A stretch of DNA of 41,803 bases, from positions 1-41,803 of the forward strand of contig JAABRU010000049.1 in the NCBI GenBank assembly GCA_011390755.1, read 5' to 3'. Positions within the stretch are counted from its first letter, which is position 1; each line of letters starts with the position of its first letter. Positions 7,354 through 17,193 of this stretch are shown one piece after another. The translations under genes and the position numbers were made by a program. The notes below the pieces were generated by a model that searched no databases, had not been told where the DNA came from, and saw nothing but the letters and a program-made list of their open reading frames with translations. The DNA is from Desulfobacteraceae bacterium. Lineage in GTDB: Bacteria > Desulfobacterota > Desulfobacteria > Desulfobacterales > Desulfococcaceae.

Positions 7354-8766
7354 ATGAAAAAAATATCCCCGGAAGACCTGGATCAGATTCTGCTTGCGCA
7401 CAGTCTCTGGCTGCGCTCGGACGGCAGAAAAGGCCGTCAGGCAGATATGTCCGCTGCGGATCTTTCCGGAACTGTGCTGTCGGAAAAAAATCTTCTGATG
7501 GCAAAACTTTCCCGTGCCAGACTGAAAGGTGCCACTTTGGTGCTGATTGATCTGTCCCAGGCCGATCTTTTCCGGGCCGATCTTTCCGATGCCGATCTGT
7601 CGGGAGCGGACCTGCTGCTGGCCAATTTTTCCCAGGCCGATCTGTCGGGCGCGGACCTGTCGGTGGCGGATCTGTCGGGTGCCAATCTGTCCCAGGCAAA
7701 ACTTACAGGAGCATCCCTGCCCCAGGCCGATCTCTCCCGTGCCAATCTTTCGGGTGCGGATCTCAGCGGAGCGGACCTTTCCGGAAGCAATCTGAACCGG
7801 GCGGATCTCTCCCATGCAAACCTCAGCCAGGCCCATCTGCGCAAAGTCAATTTCAGCAATGCCAATCTGCAGGAAGCCAACCTCATGCAGACCTCTTTTT
7901 CCGGTGCGGATTTCACGGGAATAAATCTGAAAGGGGTTATCATAGACACCCTGACCATGGCCCAGCTTCCGACAGATATTGAAAAAAAATATAAAAACAG
8001 CTTTGAAATTGTGGAGCTGGAAAAAACCGAACGCTTCAGCATTGTACGGGAAATGCGCCTTCCGGCACCCTATTACCAGGCGGGACTGGCAATTTTAAAT
8101 TTTTTCGGTATGTTTCTGGCCCAGGAATGTTCGGGGGAAATCAAAATCCGTACAGAATTCCGGAATTATACCGTGCGCATGGTGGTGGATACCCCCAACG
8201 CACGGGTACGGGATCAGATTGGGGAAATTTTTGAAGTGTACGGCCTGATTATCCAGGGAAAACTGGTGCCCGAAGCCCTGTCCGGCCAAATAAGGCAGGT
8301 GCGGCGACTGGAAAACCAGCTCATTCATGCGGCCGCGCTGCTGGAAGATGAAATTGCCATGCTGCGGGAGATACACCCCGAAGGCAGTGCATCCGAAGGC
8401 AGTATGGACTGGCTGCGGGTACATACGGGCCGCCTTCTGCAGCACCCGGAAACCCGTCCCCGTCCTTTAAAAGAAGTTCCCAGGGCCGCGGCCCATCATA
8501 TTGCCCTGTTCCGTGAAAATATTTCCGCAATGATGAAGCAGCATCCCTCCCTCCGTTCCGAAATGTCCCTGCTGCTGCAAAAATTGGATATGGAAAGCCC
8601 GGATGAACAGGATATCCATGATATTCATGAAACTGTCAGTTCCCTCAAAAAGAAGAATCCTGCCATTTTTGACGAATTTTCCGACACATTCTATGAAAGC
8701 AAAATGGCCGACATCCGCTCAGTGTGGTCTGATATATTTCTGGAAATACTCAACCGGCTGGCATGA
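7354..8766 (+). CDS. Pentapeptide-repeat protein with a C-terminal unassigned domain
   Basis: A 470-residue protein. Residues about 30-190 are more than 25 pentapeptide repeats of the A(D/N)LS(Q/G) kind, which fold into a right-handed square beta-helix; the block opens with an MSAADLSG repeat. After a linker (about 195-215), residues 225-300 form a compact region starting AGLAILNFFGMFLAQE and containing a beta-rich stretch (IKIRTEFRNYTVRMVVDTP), then EIFEVYGLIIQGKLVPE. Residues 300-470 are helical. I do not recognise the C-terminal part; its shape suggests a regulatory or partner-binding region. There is no signal peptide, so it is cytoplasmic. A GGAG lies five bases before the ATG. It stands alone. 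Confidence 0.85.
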   Translation: MKKISPEDLDQILLAHSLWLRSDGRKGRQADMSAADLSGTVLSEKNLLMAKLSRARLKGATLVLIDLSQADLFRADLSDADLSGADLLLANFSQADLSGADLSVADLSGANLSQAKLTGASLPQADLSRANLSGADLSGADLSGSNLNRADLSHANLSQAHLRKVNFSNANLQEANLMQTSFSGADFTGINLKGVIIDTLTMAQLPTDIEKKYKNSFEIVELEKTERFSIVREMRLPAPYYQAGLAILNFFGMFLAQECSGEIKIRTEFRNYTVRMVVDTPNARVRDQIGEIFEVYGLIIQGKLVPEALSGQIRQVRRLENQLIHAAALLEDEIAMLREIHPEGSASEGSMDWLRVHTGRLLQHPETRPRPLKEVPRAAAHHIALFRENISAMMKQHPSLRSEMSLLLQKLDMESPDEQDIHDIHETVSSLKKKNPAIFDEFSDTFYESKMADIRSVWSDIFLEILNRLA

Positions 8767-8832
8767 ATTCCGGAGAATTTATAACTCCGTGCCGGTGGCG
8801 GGCCGGAAAGGTTGATTTCTCTCTGCCGGGCA

Positions 8833-8862
8833 CAGATCTGATTCATCAACCCGTCTGACCCA
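8833..8862. repeat. Fragment of an F3 repeat
   Basis: CTGATTCATCAACCC followed by GTCTGACCCACT matches the right end of the F3 element at 40830-40946 (CTGATTCATC, then CTGAACCACT). No left half is present. The remaining sequence from 8767 to 9038 shows no gene. Confidence 0.5.
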
Positions 8863-9038
8863 CTGCCCAAATATTTTTGCAACAGCTTTTTATCCTGCAT
8901 TATTCACACGTTTTAGTCTCTGGCAGATAAACTGCTGATTATTTTGCTTATACAAAAATACGGCTGCAAAACTCCGTTTTTTGTGTCTTCCTGTATTTAC
9001 TGTAAAAAACTGATTTGTGAATCATTCAGGTTATAACT

Positions 9039-9125
9039 CTGCTGAGCGGAAGAGAAATTGCGCAGAAAAAAATCACCGGCATCTGAAATCCGGGAAATTT
9101 CAGATGCCGGTTTTCCCCGGTTATG
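9039..9125. repeat. Dispersed terminator-like hairpin repeat, copy 1
   Basis: Begins CTGCTGAGCGGAAGAG and contains a perfect 15-bp stem, ACCGGCATCTGAAAT (9075-9089) with its complement at 9097-9111, followed by TTTT on the plus strand and a T-run on the minus strand. An almost identical copy lies at 31006-31096. Structurally it could terminate transcription in both directions. Here it lies between two plus-strand genes, 270 bases after one and 125 before the next. Confidence 0.75.
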
Positions 9126-9168
9126 CCCCGAGAAAGGGTATGTTATAAGTTTTTCTTATCTGTTTTTG

Positions 9169-9197
9169 TTGACGAAGAAATAATACTTATGTATTCT
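9169..9197 (+). promoter_or_regulatory. Sigma-70-type promoter of the glycosyltransferase gene
   Basis: TTGACG at 9169-9174, a 17-base spacer and TATTCT at 9192-9197, about 50 bases before the ATG at 9249. The spacing is optimal and the boxes are close to consensus. Confidence 0.5.
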
Positions 9198-9248
9198 GCT
9201 AAAAAAATCCGTTGCTTCTGATTCTTATACTGTCGTAAAGGTGAAAAA

Positions 9249-10607
9249 ATGTTTTATCACACTGCCTATGCTGCATCTGTTTTTCTTTTTATCTTTGTCT
9301 GTACAGGTGTCAGTATCCGATTTATTATGCTCTTTCTGTCCGTTTTATGGATTAAATATGAAAAACAACTGATTCGATCTGAAATTAAAAAGTACCCTAA
9401 AATTTCACTTCTTATACCGGCTTACAATGAAAAAGATACCATCGTGGAAAGTGTAACCCACGTAATCAATGCGGATTATCCGGATTTGGAAATCATAGTA
9501 ATTAATGACGGGTCAAAAGACAGCACTCTGCCTTTGCTGATTGAAGCTTTTGAACTTTCAGAAGATCCTGCATTTCAGCTTATTGAATCCGTTCCCACGC
9601 AGCCTCTCAAAAAAATATTCACCAGCAGATCTATTGAAAATCTCATTGTAGCGGACAAAGAAAACGGAGGTAAGGCAGATGCCCTAAACTGCGGTATCAA
9701 TATCAGTTCGGCAGATTATGTTCTTGCGCTGGATGCGGATACTCACCTGACAAAAAATACCATCAGATATCTGATTACCCCCATTTTACAAAATCCGGAT
9801 ATTGTTGTTACCAGCGGAAGTGTCAGAATTATTTCAGACGGAATGCGAAATTCTGTCTTTACAGACCTGCAGAAGGCTGAATTTGTAAACAGCATATCCC
9901 TTTTCCGTACCGCCTGGAATTTTTTGAATGCCAATCTCATCGTTTCCGGTGCATTGGGGCTTTTCAACAAGCGGATTTTAATAGATATCAATGGATATCA
10001 CAATCTGGCAATCGGGGAAGATATGGAACTGATTGTGCGCATCCATCGAAAATTGATGGAAAAAAAATCCGAATACAAAATTTTGCAACTGGCTCTGCCC
10101 ACCTGTTTTACCAAGGCCGTTCCCAGTGTGGAAGAAATGATTAAGCAACGGAAACGATGGCAGAAAGGTCTGCTTTCTTCTTTACGTTTGAATATGAAAC
10201 TTTGTTTCAATCCCCGTTTCAAATTTGTGGGTATGATTGCTTTGCCTTTTTATATTTTATTTGAAATATTCGGGCCTTTTTTTGAACTATTGGGATTGTT
10301 TCTTTATTTTATGCTCATTATCGCTGTCAGTTCAGAAAATGCAGGTTTAGGAAGCGGATATTTTTCAACGCCTTTGCTAATCTGGTGTATCGGTCTCTTA
10401 TTTGCAATTTTCAATGACTGGCTTTCCATATCCATTGACAAATTTTTATTACGGGGAATGTCAGGGAAAGAATATTTCCGTTTGCTGATGTCTGCCTGTA
10501 CCAGTCCATTTTTCTATCATTTTCTCCAATTATACTGCAAAATCAAAGGAACGGCAGAATATTTTTCTACAATTCAGACATCTACGAAGTGGGATACAAA
10601 ACGGTAA
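9249..10607 (+). CDS. Membrane processive family 2 glycosyltransferase
   Basis: A 452-residue inner-membrane enzyme. There is one membrane segment at residues 8-36, a cytosolic GT-A domain (about 50-310), then three or four hydrophobic segments (about 325-365, 380-410, and a weaker one near 430). Catalytic motifs of processive beta-glycosyltransferases are all present: LIPAYNE, INDGS (Asp87), DAD at 162-164, GED at 256-258 and QRKRW at 300-304. This is the set used by PgaC/IcaA, hyaluronan and cellulose synthases, so it probably polymerises a beta-linked sugar (N-acetylglucosamine or similar) and exports it for extracellular polysaccharide. No deacetylase, lyase or export porin lies beside it. 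An AAAGGTG site precedes the ATG. The next gene, 110 bases on, is a secreted protein that may act with it. Confidence 0.85.
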   Translation: MFYHTAYAASVFLFIFVCTGVSIRFIMLFLSVLWIKYEKQLIRSEIKKYPKISLLIPAYNEKDTIVESVTHVINADYPDLEIIVINDGSKDSTLPLLIEAFELSEDPAFQLIESVPTQPLKKIFTSRSIENLIVADKENGGKADALNCGINISSADYVLALDADTHLTKNTIRYLITPILQNPDIVVTSGSVRIISDGMRNSVFTDLQKAEFVNSISLFRTAWNFLNANLIVSGALGLFNKRILIDINGYHNLAIGEDMELIVRIHRKLMEKKSEYKILQLALPTCFTKAVPSVEEMIKQRKRWQKGLLSSLRLNMKLCFNPRFKFVGMIALPFYILFEIFGPFFELLGLFLYFMLIIAVSSENAGLGSGYFSTPLLIWCIGLLFAIFNDWLSISIDKFLLRGMSGKEYFRLLMSACTSPFFYHFLQLYCKIKGTAEYFSTIQTSTKWDTKR

Positions 10608-10716
10608 AAAAGAGCAGATACAGTGCTGATCAGAGGGGTTGGCCGGGATGCGGACAGCAGGATATGAGAATGTATTCTGCACCTTTTACAAATAATGTAT
10701 AAAATATGGATGATTA

Positions 10717-11619
10717 ATGATGCATCATACAAAAATGATCTTTCAAATTACTTTGCTTCTTATTTTTTTTTCATCTTCAATCTATGCTAGTGACATTCCC
10801 GACTTTCCGGAATCCCATACGGTTTTCAGCGGTGAAATCCGTTCTGTAATTTGTTCGGGAAGCGGATTTGCATCTGTAAAAAAAGGAACGGATCCGGAAG
10901 ACGGTAAAAAAAGAGCGATGGAAGTTGCCAGGCGTTTTGTCTTACGCAAAAGCAATGATGTAATCCTGAGAAAACTGGCTGTGTTTAAAGATGGATTCGG
11001 TTTTGAGCTGGAAGAATTTCAACCAGGTGAATATGTAAAAATTCTTTCTGAAAAAGAAGTCAAACCGCCCGTCCGGGAAAGTAAAGATATGTACGGAGTT
11101 CGGATTATTGCGGAAGTCTGCTATAAACTGCCTGATTTTCAGGATCATGAAAAAATGCTTTCCTATCCTGAACTGCCCCTGACCGTGCGCGTATGGAGTA
11201 AAAAACAATCATATATTCAGGGAGAAAAGATCATTTTTTATATGCGGGGAAACCGGGATTTTTATGCCCGCATGATTGATATATCACCACGCGGTGAAAT
11301 GGTCCAGTTATTACCGAATAAAAAAAGGAAAAACCATTTTTATAAAGCCGGTGTTACTTATCTTTTTCCGGACCCTGTTGCGGATGATTTTGATTTGAAA
11401 GTCAGTCCGCCGTTCGGGGAAGAAACCGTTTTGCTATATGCTGCCGAACGGCCTCTCCGCAAACTCCCTTTTTCGGAAAATTCAGGAACTTTTGGGATTA
11501 TTGATGGAACGGAAAGAGAAATTTCAGAACAGATACGAAAGCCGGAATCCGATAGCAAAGAATTTTCGGCTATGGATTTTTTTGAGAGCCGTTGGCTGGT
11601 GCGTACAAGTGGAAAATAA
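10717..11619 (+). CDS. Secreted DUF4384-type protein
   Basis: A 300-residue protein with a signal peptide (residues 1-24, MIFQITLLLIFFSSSIYA core, cleavage after YAS). Residues 35-145 form an unassigned domain (GSGFASVKKGTDPEDGKKRAMEVARR; such 'AxxxAxxxA' openings occur in LPP20-like and DUF4384-linked domains). Residues about 150-265 match the DUF4384 pattern: LTVRVWSKKQSYIQGEKI, FYARMIDISPRGEMVQLLPN, then ETVLLYAAERPL. Members of this family are periplasmic and often accompany caspase-like or kinase genes. The start could be Met1, Met2 or Met7; none has a strong ribosome site. It may be cotranscribed with the glycosyltransferase 110 bases upstream. The function is unknown. Confidence 0.75.
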   Translation: MMHHTKMIFQITLLLIFFSSSIYASDIPDFPESHTVFSGEIRSVICSGSGFASVKKGTDPEDGKKRAMEVARRFVLRKSNDVILRKLAVFKDGFGFELEEFQPGEYVKILSEKEVKPPVRESKDMYGVRIIAEVCYKLPDFQDHEKMLSYPELPLTVRVWSKKQSYIQGEKIIFYMRGNRDFYARMIDISPRGEMVQLLPNKKRKNHFYKAGVTYLFPDPVADDFDLKVSPPFGEETVLLYAAERPLRKLPFSENSGTFGIIDGTEREISEQIRKPESDSKEFSAMDFFESRWLVRTSGK

Positions 11620-11710
11620 TACCAATCCCAACAAATAAGCTGCCATAAAAAAGCCCAAAAAACCTTCAATAACGGTAGAAGCGATGGTAGATTTTCAAGT
11701 GGGATTGGTA
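11620..11710. repeat. 91-bp segment with 11-bp terminal inverted repeats
   Basis: TACCAATCCCA at 11620-11630 is the exact reverse complement of TGGGATTGGTA at 11700-11710. The left end directly follows the stop codon of the DUF4384-type gene. No target duplication is evident. It is probably a miniature element or a decayed IS end. Confidence 0.55.
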
Positions 11711-11845
11711 TAAGGACGGGATAAGGGACCCGGTAAGAAATAAATCCTCCGGAAATATCCTGCGGATAAACAGAAACTGTGCATTCCGTCCCCCAATCAG
11801 ATGAAACGGGGCAGTTATTTTTTGCTGAGTGCCTAAGGGATAGGG

Positions 11846-11886
11846 AAAAAAGGACGGGAAGTAAATTCCCGTCCTTTTTTATTTTT
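11846..11886. terminator. Bidirectional intrinsic terminator
   Basis: A perfect 15-bp stem (AAAAAAGGACGGGAA and its complement) with the loop GTAAA, continuing into TTTTTTATTTTT on the plus strand and a T-run on the minus strand. It lies between the convergent DUF4384-type gene (ends 11619) and the large LRR gene (ends 11993), serving both. Confidence 0.85.
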
Positions 11887-11992
11887 AATGAATGCCGGAA
11901 ATGAGAAACATCAGGAAGGCGGACATCGCTCCGCTTTTGCCCGCCTTTGTTTGTATATCTTGATTCCGCTAATGGAAGATCACCCTACCTAA

Positions 11993-14900
11993 TTATTTAC
12001 CGGCCGCATTCTGAATAAAGCATCCGCCGCCACCGCCCTCACCGGCGGCAGATGAGGATTCCACACCGGGAGGAAGCGGAGGCTGTTCACTGGCAGAATC
12101 CGCATGGGCAGATCTGACACTCGGCAGATTCTCTGTCAGCCAGTGCCACTGTTTTCCACTTTCCGTTTTTCTTGCCAATACAGTTTCAGGCGCAGGGAAT
12201 CTCAGGAATACCCCTTTCTTATTCACCTTTACCCAATATCCTTTGTTTTTCTCCAGAGTACTGACTTCCTCATAATGCCCGTTTTCACCGTCATCTGTCC
12301 ATGACCATAAACCGGTAGAGGTTCCGAAACTGATAACAGATTCATTATTATTGATCTTTAACTGGCCGATGGTTCCCGGTTCTTCAGAAATAATATTTCC
12401 TTCCGCATCTTCATTATACACAACAACCTGTACATCATCCCAGTTATAGTCGGCACTGTTGGGCGGTGCAATCATATTCCAGCCGCCTTCCGAGTACTGC
12501 AGTTCCACATCAACGGCCACTTCCCTTGCCACCGGAACACCTTCAAAAGAAATTTGCATTTCCTGACGTGTGGCCAGCCAGTAGGATTTTCCCGGTTCGA
12601 TGACAAAACTGCTATTGGCACTGACAAGCTGATACTGCCCGGTTTGGGGATCATAAGTTGCCAGTTCATGAATTACCGGATCAAATTCAATACTGTTCCC
12701 ATCAAAGAAGATGAACTTTGCATCCGGATATTTGGGCCAGTGGGTAACAGATACCATGTGCCAATGTGCCGGGCCTGTACCTGCCGGGAAAATCATCGGT
12801 TCCGTTGTTCCGGTATCTCCCACAACAAAAACGGACTGTGAAGAATAGTCGGATCTTCTGCCCCGAATGTCTTCATAACTGACCTGCCAGAAGTATTTGA
12901 GTCCCGGAATAATGCCGTTTTCCTGATCATCAATTGTAAGGGAAATATCGTTAACTCCATCTGCTTCCAGGGGATAGTTTTCCAGCGAATAATAGGGTCT
13001 GTCAAATCTCCGCAACTGCCAAAAGGATTTTCCGAAAGCATCCCCGTCTGTCGTATCCGAAAAAGGATTTCCGCTGAGGATTATTTCGGAATCTGTCAGG
13101 GATTCAATTATCTCTTCCCCTTCATTCTCAGCAAGAGGTTCGGCAGCTTCAGGTTTTGCAGGTTGGGTATTGTCATAAATTTTGACGGTACGGGGTTCTT
13201 CGGTTTTTCCTCCGTCAATATCAGTAACCGTTAAGGTATAAGAAATTTCTTTTTCCCGTTCATCAGGTGCAGTTTCGTCAAAATTTCCGGGCATCTCAAA
13301 ACTCATACCTGCCGGAGCCGTAAGCGTAAGCCGTCCCATATTATCATCGGATTCTTCAATCTGAATACCTGTTTCATCATTACGCATCCATTGGTATTCC
13401 AGTGAGTCATTATTCTCCTCATCGCTCGAATTCGATCCGTCAAGAACAATCTCTTTACCGCTTGTATCCGGATTCTCTTGGATTACAAGCTCCGGAAGTT
13501 CATTATGAAATTGAAAGATGATATCGACCGAATTGGAATCAATCGGCTCGTCATTAAAAGAATAGCTGACATAATAACTGATTTTTACCGGTTCCTTAGG
13601 CGGATCTTCATCTTCATAATAAATATAATTGTCTTCCGGTATATATTTGATGATATTGCTGTCTGTTCTGATGAATCCGTCAGTATCGGAAGCAATGCTG
13701 TTCCCTTCTGCATCCACGATTTCTCCGTGAGCCGGGGGAGTTATAATGTATGTAACAGGATAATTAATCGGTTCAAGATTTATTGACATAGGCTCTTCAA
13801 CATCATCATCATATATTTTATCTGTCTGATCATCGTCCGACAATAGTGGCTCTATGGTAAAGGAAAAGGGAGAACAGGCATATGATTCGGTACCGTCACT
13901 TACACTGATTGTAATATTTTCATACGGTCCCACATTTTCATTTTCCGGTTTGCCTTCCAATTTACCGGTATTTGTATCAAAGTTTAGCCAATCAGGTTTA
14001 TTTTCAATACTGTATGTCAATATATCAGCGGAATTACCATCACTGGCAGCAGGGGAGAAGGAATATTCTTCTCCGGCTATTTTTTTATTTATCGGGTTCG
14101 GACAATTTGAAATCACCGGAGCCTGATTTGCAATACTGCATACAGCGGATATGGTGTGGTTATAACTGACATTTGAAAAAGTATAGGAAGTGATGCTTCC
14201 CATGTTCTGCCCGTCCACCAGTACCGATTCTATAATGCAGCCCGCTTGCGGAGTGATGGTGAAGGTTTCAGAATATCCCTGCTGTACTGTGACCTGCTGA
14301 GAAGGAGATATGGTACAGCATCCCTGGGACGAGGGTGTGATGGTATAATATAAAATATCCCGTCTGACAGCGGTGAGGCTTATGGTATCCGTTGTTCCCG
14401 GGGTGGCTGTGTCCGGAACAGTCACAGTCACAGTCACTGTAGCCTGTCCATATCCGGGCAGGGTTACAACAGTCGGGGAAAAGGTGGCTTTCCAGCATTG
14501 GGATGTAATAAGCTGGAGATCAAAGGTATTTTGGACATTTTGCAAATTTTTCACCGTAAATGTCAGAGTAACACTCTGATCCGGGTTTGCAGCAATATCT
14601 CCATTTGAAATCACATCCACATATTTGGTATTGGGAGCAACCGGGGGAGCGTACAAAGAGAAATTGATATCTGCTGTGGTTTCACCTGCGGTGACACTGA
14701 CAGGAGTTGCCGAAGCTTCAGTTGTATTATCATAAAATTCTGATACATAATTTGTACCCATTGTATCACATTTCAATTTGTAAGAACCGGCTGGCAATCC
14801 TGATATGATATAAATGCCATTTGCATATGTGTAACTGCTGCCCATCCAAAAATTTGTAGTTGCATCATAGGCAATAACCCGCATTCCCTGAATAGGCTGC

Positions 14901-16909
14901 TTATCGGAATCTTTTATGACAGTTCCTGTGATTTTTCCTCCGAGTGTCAGGCTAAAGTCCTGCGAAGTCGTTGCGCCTGCTGAAATATTTATACTATCAA
15001 TAGATTCAGATAAATAATCTTTATGAGAAACATAAATATTATATGCTCCTGTTTGAAGTCCTTTTAATGTATAGTTTCCATTTGCATCCGTAGTGGTATT
15101 GCACCATATCCCATTTATATTGACATTTACATTTGCTCCTTCAATGACATTAGTACCTGTATCCGTCACTGTACCGCTAATTTCTCCGCCAGCGTCCAGA
15201 GTGAAATCAACTCCCGTTATCTGCTTGTTGGCCGCTGTAAGCTCAACTGGTGAAATACTGTCAGCGGCATATTCTGTACCGCAGGTATCTACTGAAACTG
15301 TGTAACTGCCTTCCGGTAAATTTGTAATGGTATAAGTTCCATCAGCCTGTGTCAGTGCAGAATAATAAGGATAACTACCAGCAACCACTCTTACATTTTC
15401 AACGGGTAAAGAAGTAGCATTATCTATAACCGTACCTGTAATCTCACCATCAGCAACTATTGGAACATAAACAGAAATGCTAGCCTGATCCGTATCAAAA
15501 ATATTTTTATTTGCGACCAGAAAAAAATTCACATTCGGAACATCCGTACCGTTCATGGTGACAGATGCGGCTGAATTGAAATTATAGACATTATTGTAAT
15601 ATTCCGGAACATATACACCGGTGCTGTCTGTGGAAGTCACAACTTTATAGCTTCCGGCTTCCAGATTGGGAATGGTGTAAGTACCGTCAGCGGCAGTGAT
15701 CGCCCGACCGCATTGGCCGCTAGCCGGATTGCTGGCAAAAACAGTAACACCGGCAAGAGGCTGACCGCTTTCATTTGTCACCTTACCGGAAATATCGGCA
15801 GGCGGAGTGGGAGCAGCAGCGGTTGTGGCGGAGATTTCCGCAGAAAATTCGCTGGTGACGGTGTTCTGGTTATTTGTATGGGAATCAGTGATGGTTCGGA
15901 CAGCAAAATAATAGGTTGTTGCGGGTGTCAGTCCGATGACAGTTGTGCCTGTTTCGGATTTATTCGCAGTGCGGGGAGCGCATGAAGTATAGGGACCTCC
16001 GGTAGTTGTGGAATAGCAGACCTCATAACCGCCGGTATCCGCAGTATAGGAAATGGCTGTCCATGTCAGGGGAACTTCGGTATCGATGGGTGTATCTGCT
16101 GCAAAGTTGGAAGGGGCTATGGTTTGAGTGGTTTCCCATCCACTATTTTTCGTTTCCAGAAATGTTATCAGGTCAGTGTCTGTAGTATACAGGGAATTAT
16201 AATCCAACCCAAGATCCGTCAGATTCGAGAGATTTCCAAGTTCAGACGGAATACTGCCTGTCATTTGATTTCTGGAAAAAGAAAGCTGAGTAAGATTAAT
16301 AAGATTTCCTAATTCAGAGGGGATGCTACCTGTCAGTTGGTTGCCTCCCAAAAGAAGATCATTAAAACTTAAAATATTACCTAATTCTGCCGGGACATTA
16401 CCTGTCAGTTGATTATTGTACAAATAAAGGTTGACAAGATTTGAAAGGTTGCCAAGTTCAGACGGGATATTGCCTGTCAGTTGGTTGTCTCTCAAAGAAA
16501 GGCCGGTAAGATTTGAAAGATTGCCTAATTCGGCTGGGATACTCCCTGATATCTGGTTGATCCCAAAAAAAATCCTTGTAAGATTTGAAAGATTGTCAAT
16601 GCTTGCTGGAATATTACCGACAAGGTTATTATTTGATAAGTCAAGTTCTACAACATATTCAGCCCCCACAGCCCCACCCAGAGTCACTCCATACCATCCC
16701 CCTTCCGTCCCCGGCATGGCAAACCCGTCTGTATCCAGCGGTGCGGTTTTCCATCCTGTATTATCTGTCCAGCTATCTCCGCCTGTACTGTCGTACAGGT
16801 CAATCAAAGCCTGCCGCTCTGCTGCGGAAATGGCACTAAAGGCATTTCCCGCCAGGCACAGACTGACAAGCAGCATTATCATTACCAAAACCATACTTTT
16901 TCTCATCAT
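11993..16909 (-). CDS. Giant secreted LRR multidomain protein
   Basis: A 1638-residue exported protein with a signal peptide (1-26) and a strong AAGGAG before the ATG. Domains in order: plant-type leucine-rich repeats about 83-240 (LSNLTxLxLxxNQLTGxIPxELGN); fibronectin-III-like about 262-365; four carboxypeptidase-regulatory-like Ig domains about 370-755 (GxVTDxxTxxPxxGxxV, then DGTYTIxxLxxGSY); a beta-sandwich about 765-850; an InlB/bacterial-repeat-like region about 855-930; a dystroglycan/cadherin-like domain about 930-1020; further Ig-like regions; and a Cys-poor C-terminal domain. It ends GEGGGGGCFIQNAAGK. This resembles the start of the CFI-box C-terminal sorting signal (GGGGGCFIATAAYG) of deltaproteobacteria but stops right after it. 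It is probably a surface adhesin or matrix protein. The only nearby plus-strand neighbour upstream is divergent. Confidence 0.85.
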   Translation of the reverse strand: MMRKSMVLVMIMLLVSLCLAGNAFSAISAAERQALIDLYDSTGGDSWTDNTGWKTAPLDTDGFAMPGTEGGWYGVTLGGAVGAEYVVELDLSNNNLVGNIPASIDNLSNLTRIFFGINQISGSIPAELGNLSNLTGLSLRDNQLTGNIPSELGNLSNLVNLYLYNNQLTGNVPAELGNILSFNDLLLGGNQLTGSIPSELGNLINLTQLSFSRNQMTGSIPSELGNLSNLTDLGLDYNSLYTTDTDLITFLETKNSGWETTQTIAPSNFAADTPIDTEVPLTWTAISYTADTGGYEVCYSTTTGGPYTSCAPRTANKSETGTTVIGLTPATTYYFAVRTITDSHTNNQNTVTSEFSAEISATTAAAPTPPADISGKVTNESGQPLAGVTVFASNPASGQCGRAITAADGTYTIPNLEAGSYKVVTSTDSTGVYVPEYYNNVYNFNSAASVTMNGTDVPNVNFFLVANKNIFDTDQASISVYVPIVADGEITGTVIDNATSLPVENVRVVAGSYPYYSALTQADGTYTITNLPEGSYTVSVDTCGTEYAADSISPVELTAANKQITGVDFTLDAGGEISGTVTDTGTNVIEGANVNVNINGIWCNTTTDANGNYTLKGLQTGAYNIYVSHKDYLSESIDSINISAGATTSQDFSLTLGGKITGTVIKDSDKQPIQGMRVIAYDATTNFWMGSSYTYANGIYIISGLPAGSYKLKCDTMGTNYVSEFYDNTTEASATPVSVTAGETTADINFSLYAPPVAPNTKYVDVISNGDIAANPDQSVTLTFTVKNLQNVQNTFDLQLITSQCWKATFSPTVVTLPGYGQATVTVTVTVPDTATPGTTDTISLTAVRRDILYYTITPSSQGCCTISPSQQVTVQQGYSETFTITPQAGCIIESVLVDGQNMGSITSYTFSNVSYNHTISAVCSIANQAPVISNCPNPINKKIAGEEYSFSPAASDGNSADILTYSIENKPDWLNFDTNTGKLEGKPENENVGPYENITISVSDGTESYACSPFSFTIEPLLSDDDQTDKIYDDDVEEPMSINLEPINYPVTYIITPPAHGEIVDAEGNSIASDTDGFIRTDSNIIKYIPEDNYIYYEDEDPPKEPVKISYYVSYSFNDEPIDSNSVDIIFQFHNELPELVIQENPDTSGKEIVLDGSNSSDEENNDSLEYQWMRNDETGIQIEESDDNMGRLTLTAPAGMSFEMPGNFDETAPDEREKEISYTLTVTDIDGGKTEEPRTVKIYDNTQPAKPEAAEPLAENEGEEIIESLTDSEIILSGNPFSDTTDGDAFGKSFWQLRRFDRPYYSLENYPLEADGVNDISLTIDDQENGIIPGLKYFWQVSYEDIRGRRSDYSSQSVFVVGDTGTTEPMIFPAGTGPAHWHMVSVTHWPKYPDAKFIFFDGNSIEFDPVIHELATYDPQTGQYQLVSANSSFVIEPGKSYWLATRQEMQISFEGVPVAREVAVDVELQYSEGGWNMIAPPNSADYNWDDVQVVVYNEDAEGNIISEEPGTIGQLKINNNESVISFGTSTGLWSWTDDGENGHYEEVSTLEKNKGYWVKVNKKGVFLRFPAPETVLARKTESGKQWHWLTENLPSVRSAHADSASEQPPLPPGVESSSAAGEGGGGGCFIQNAAGK

Positions 16910-17193
16910 GCTTATCTCCTTCTGAAAAAAAATTATGAAAAAACGCTGAAATCACCAAATAACAAACTGACATCATAAAGAATATTTCTGCATTCCGGGG
17001 GGAACCCTACAATACTCCAATGAACTAATTGCAAAAAAAAACAGCTTTGTCAATCTGTTATTCAATCTTTAGTTGACTTTTTATTCATATTCCATTATCT
17101 GCTTTACTAACTGATAATCTGAAAAATATTTTTTGCAGCAGATTTATTTCGGGGGATAGGAATTGAGCACAAACTGAAACGGAGGATTCACAG
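16910..17193. promoter_or_regulatory. Divergent intergenic promoter region
   Basis: AT-rich region between the LRR gene (minus) and the beta-barrel gene (plus). TTGACT at 17073-17078 with TTATCT 16 bases later is a weak plus-strand promoter candidate. GGAGG precedes the barrel ATG. No palindromic operator stands out. Confidence 0.35.
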
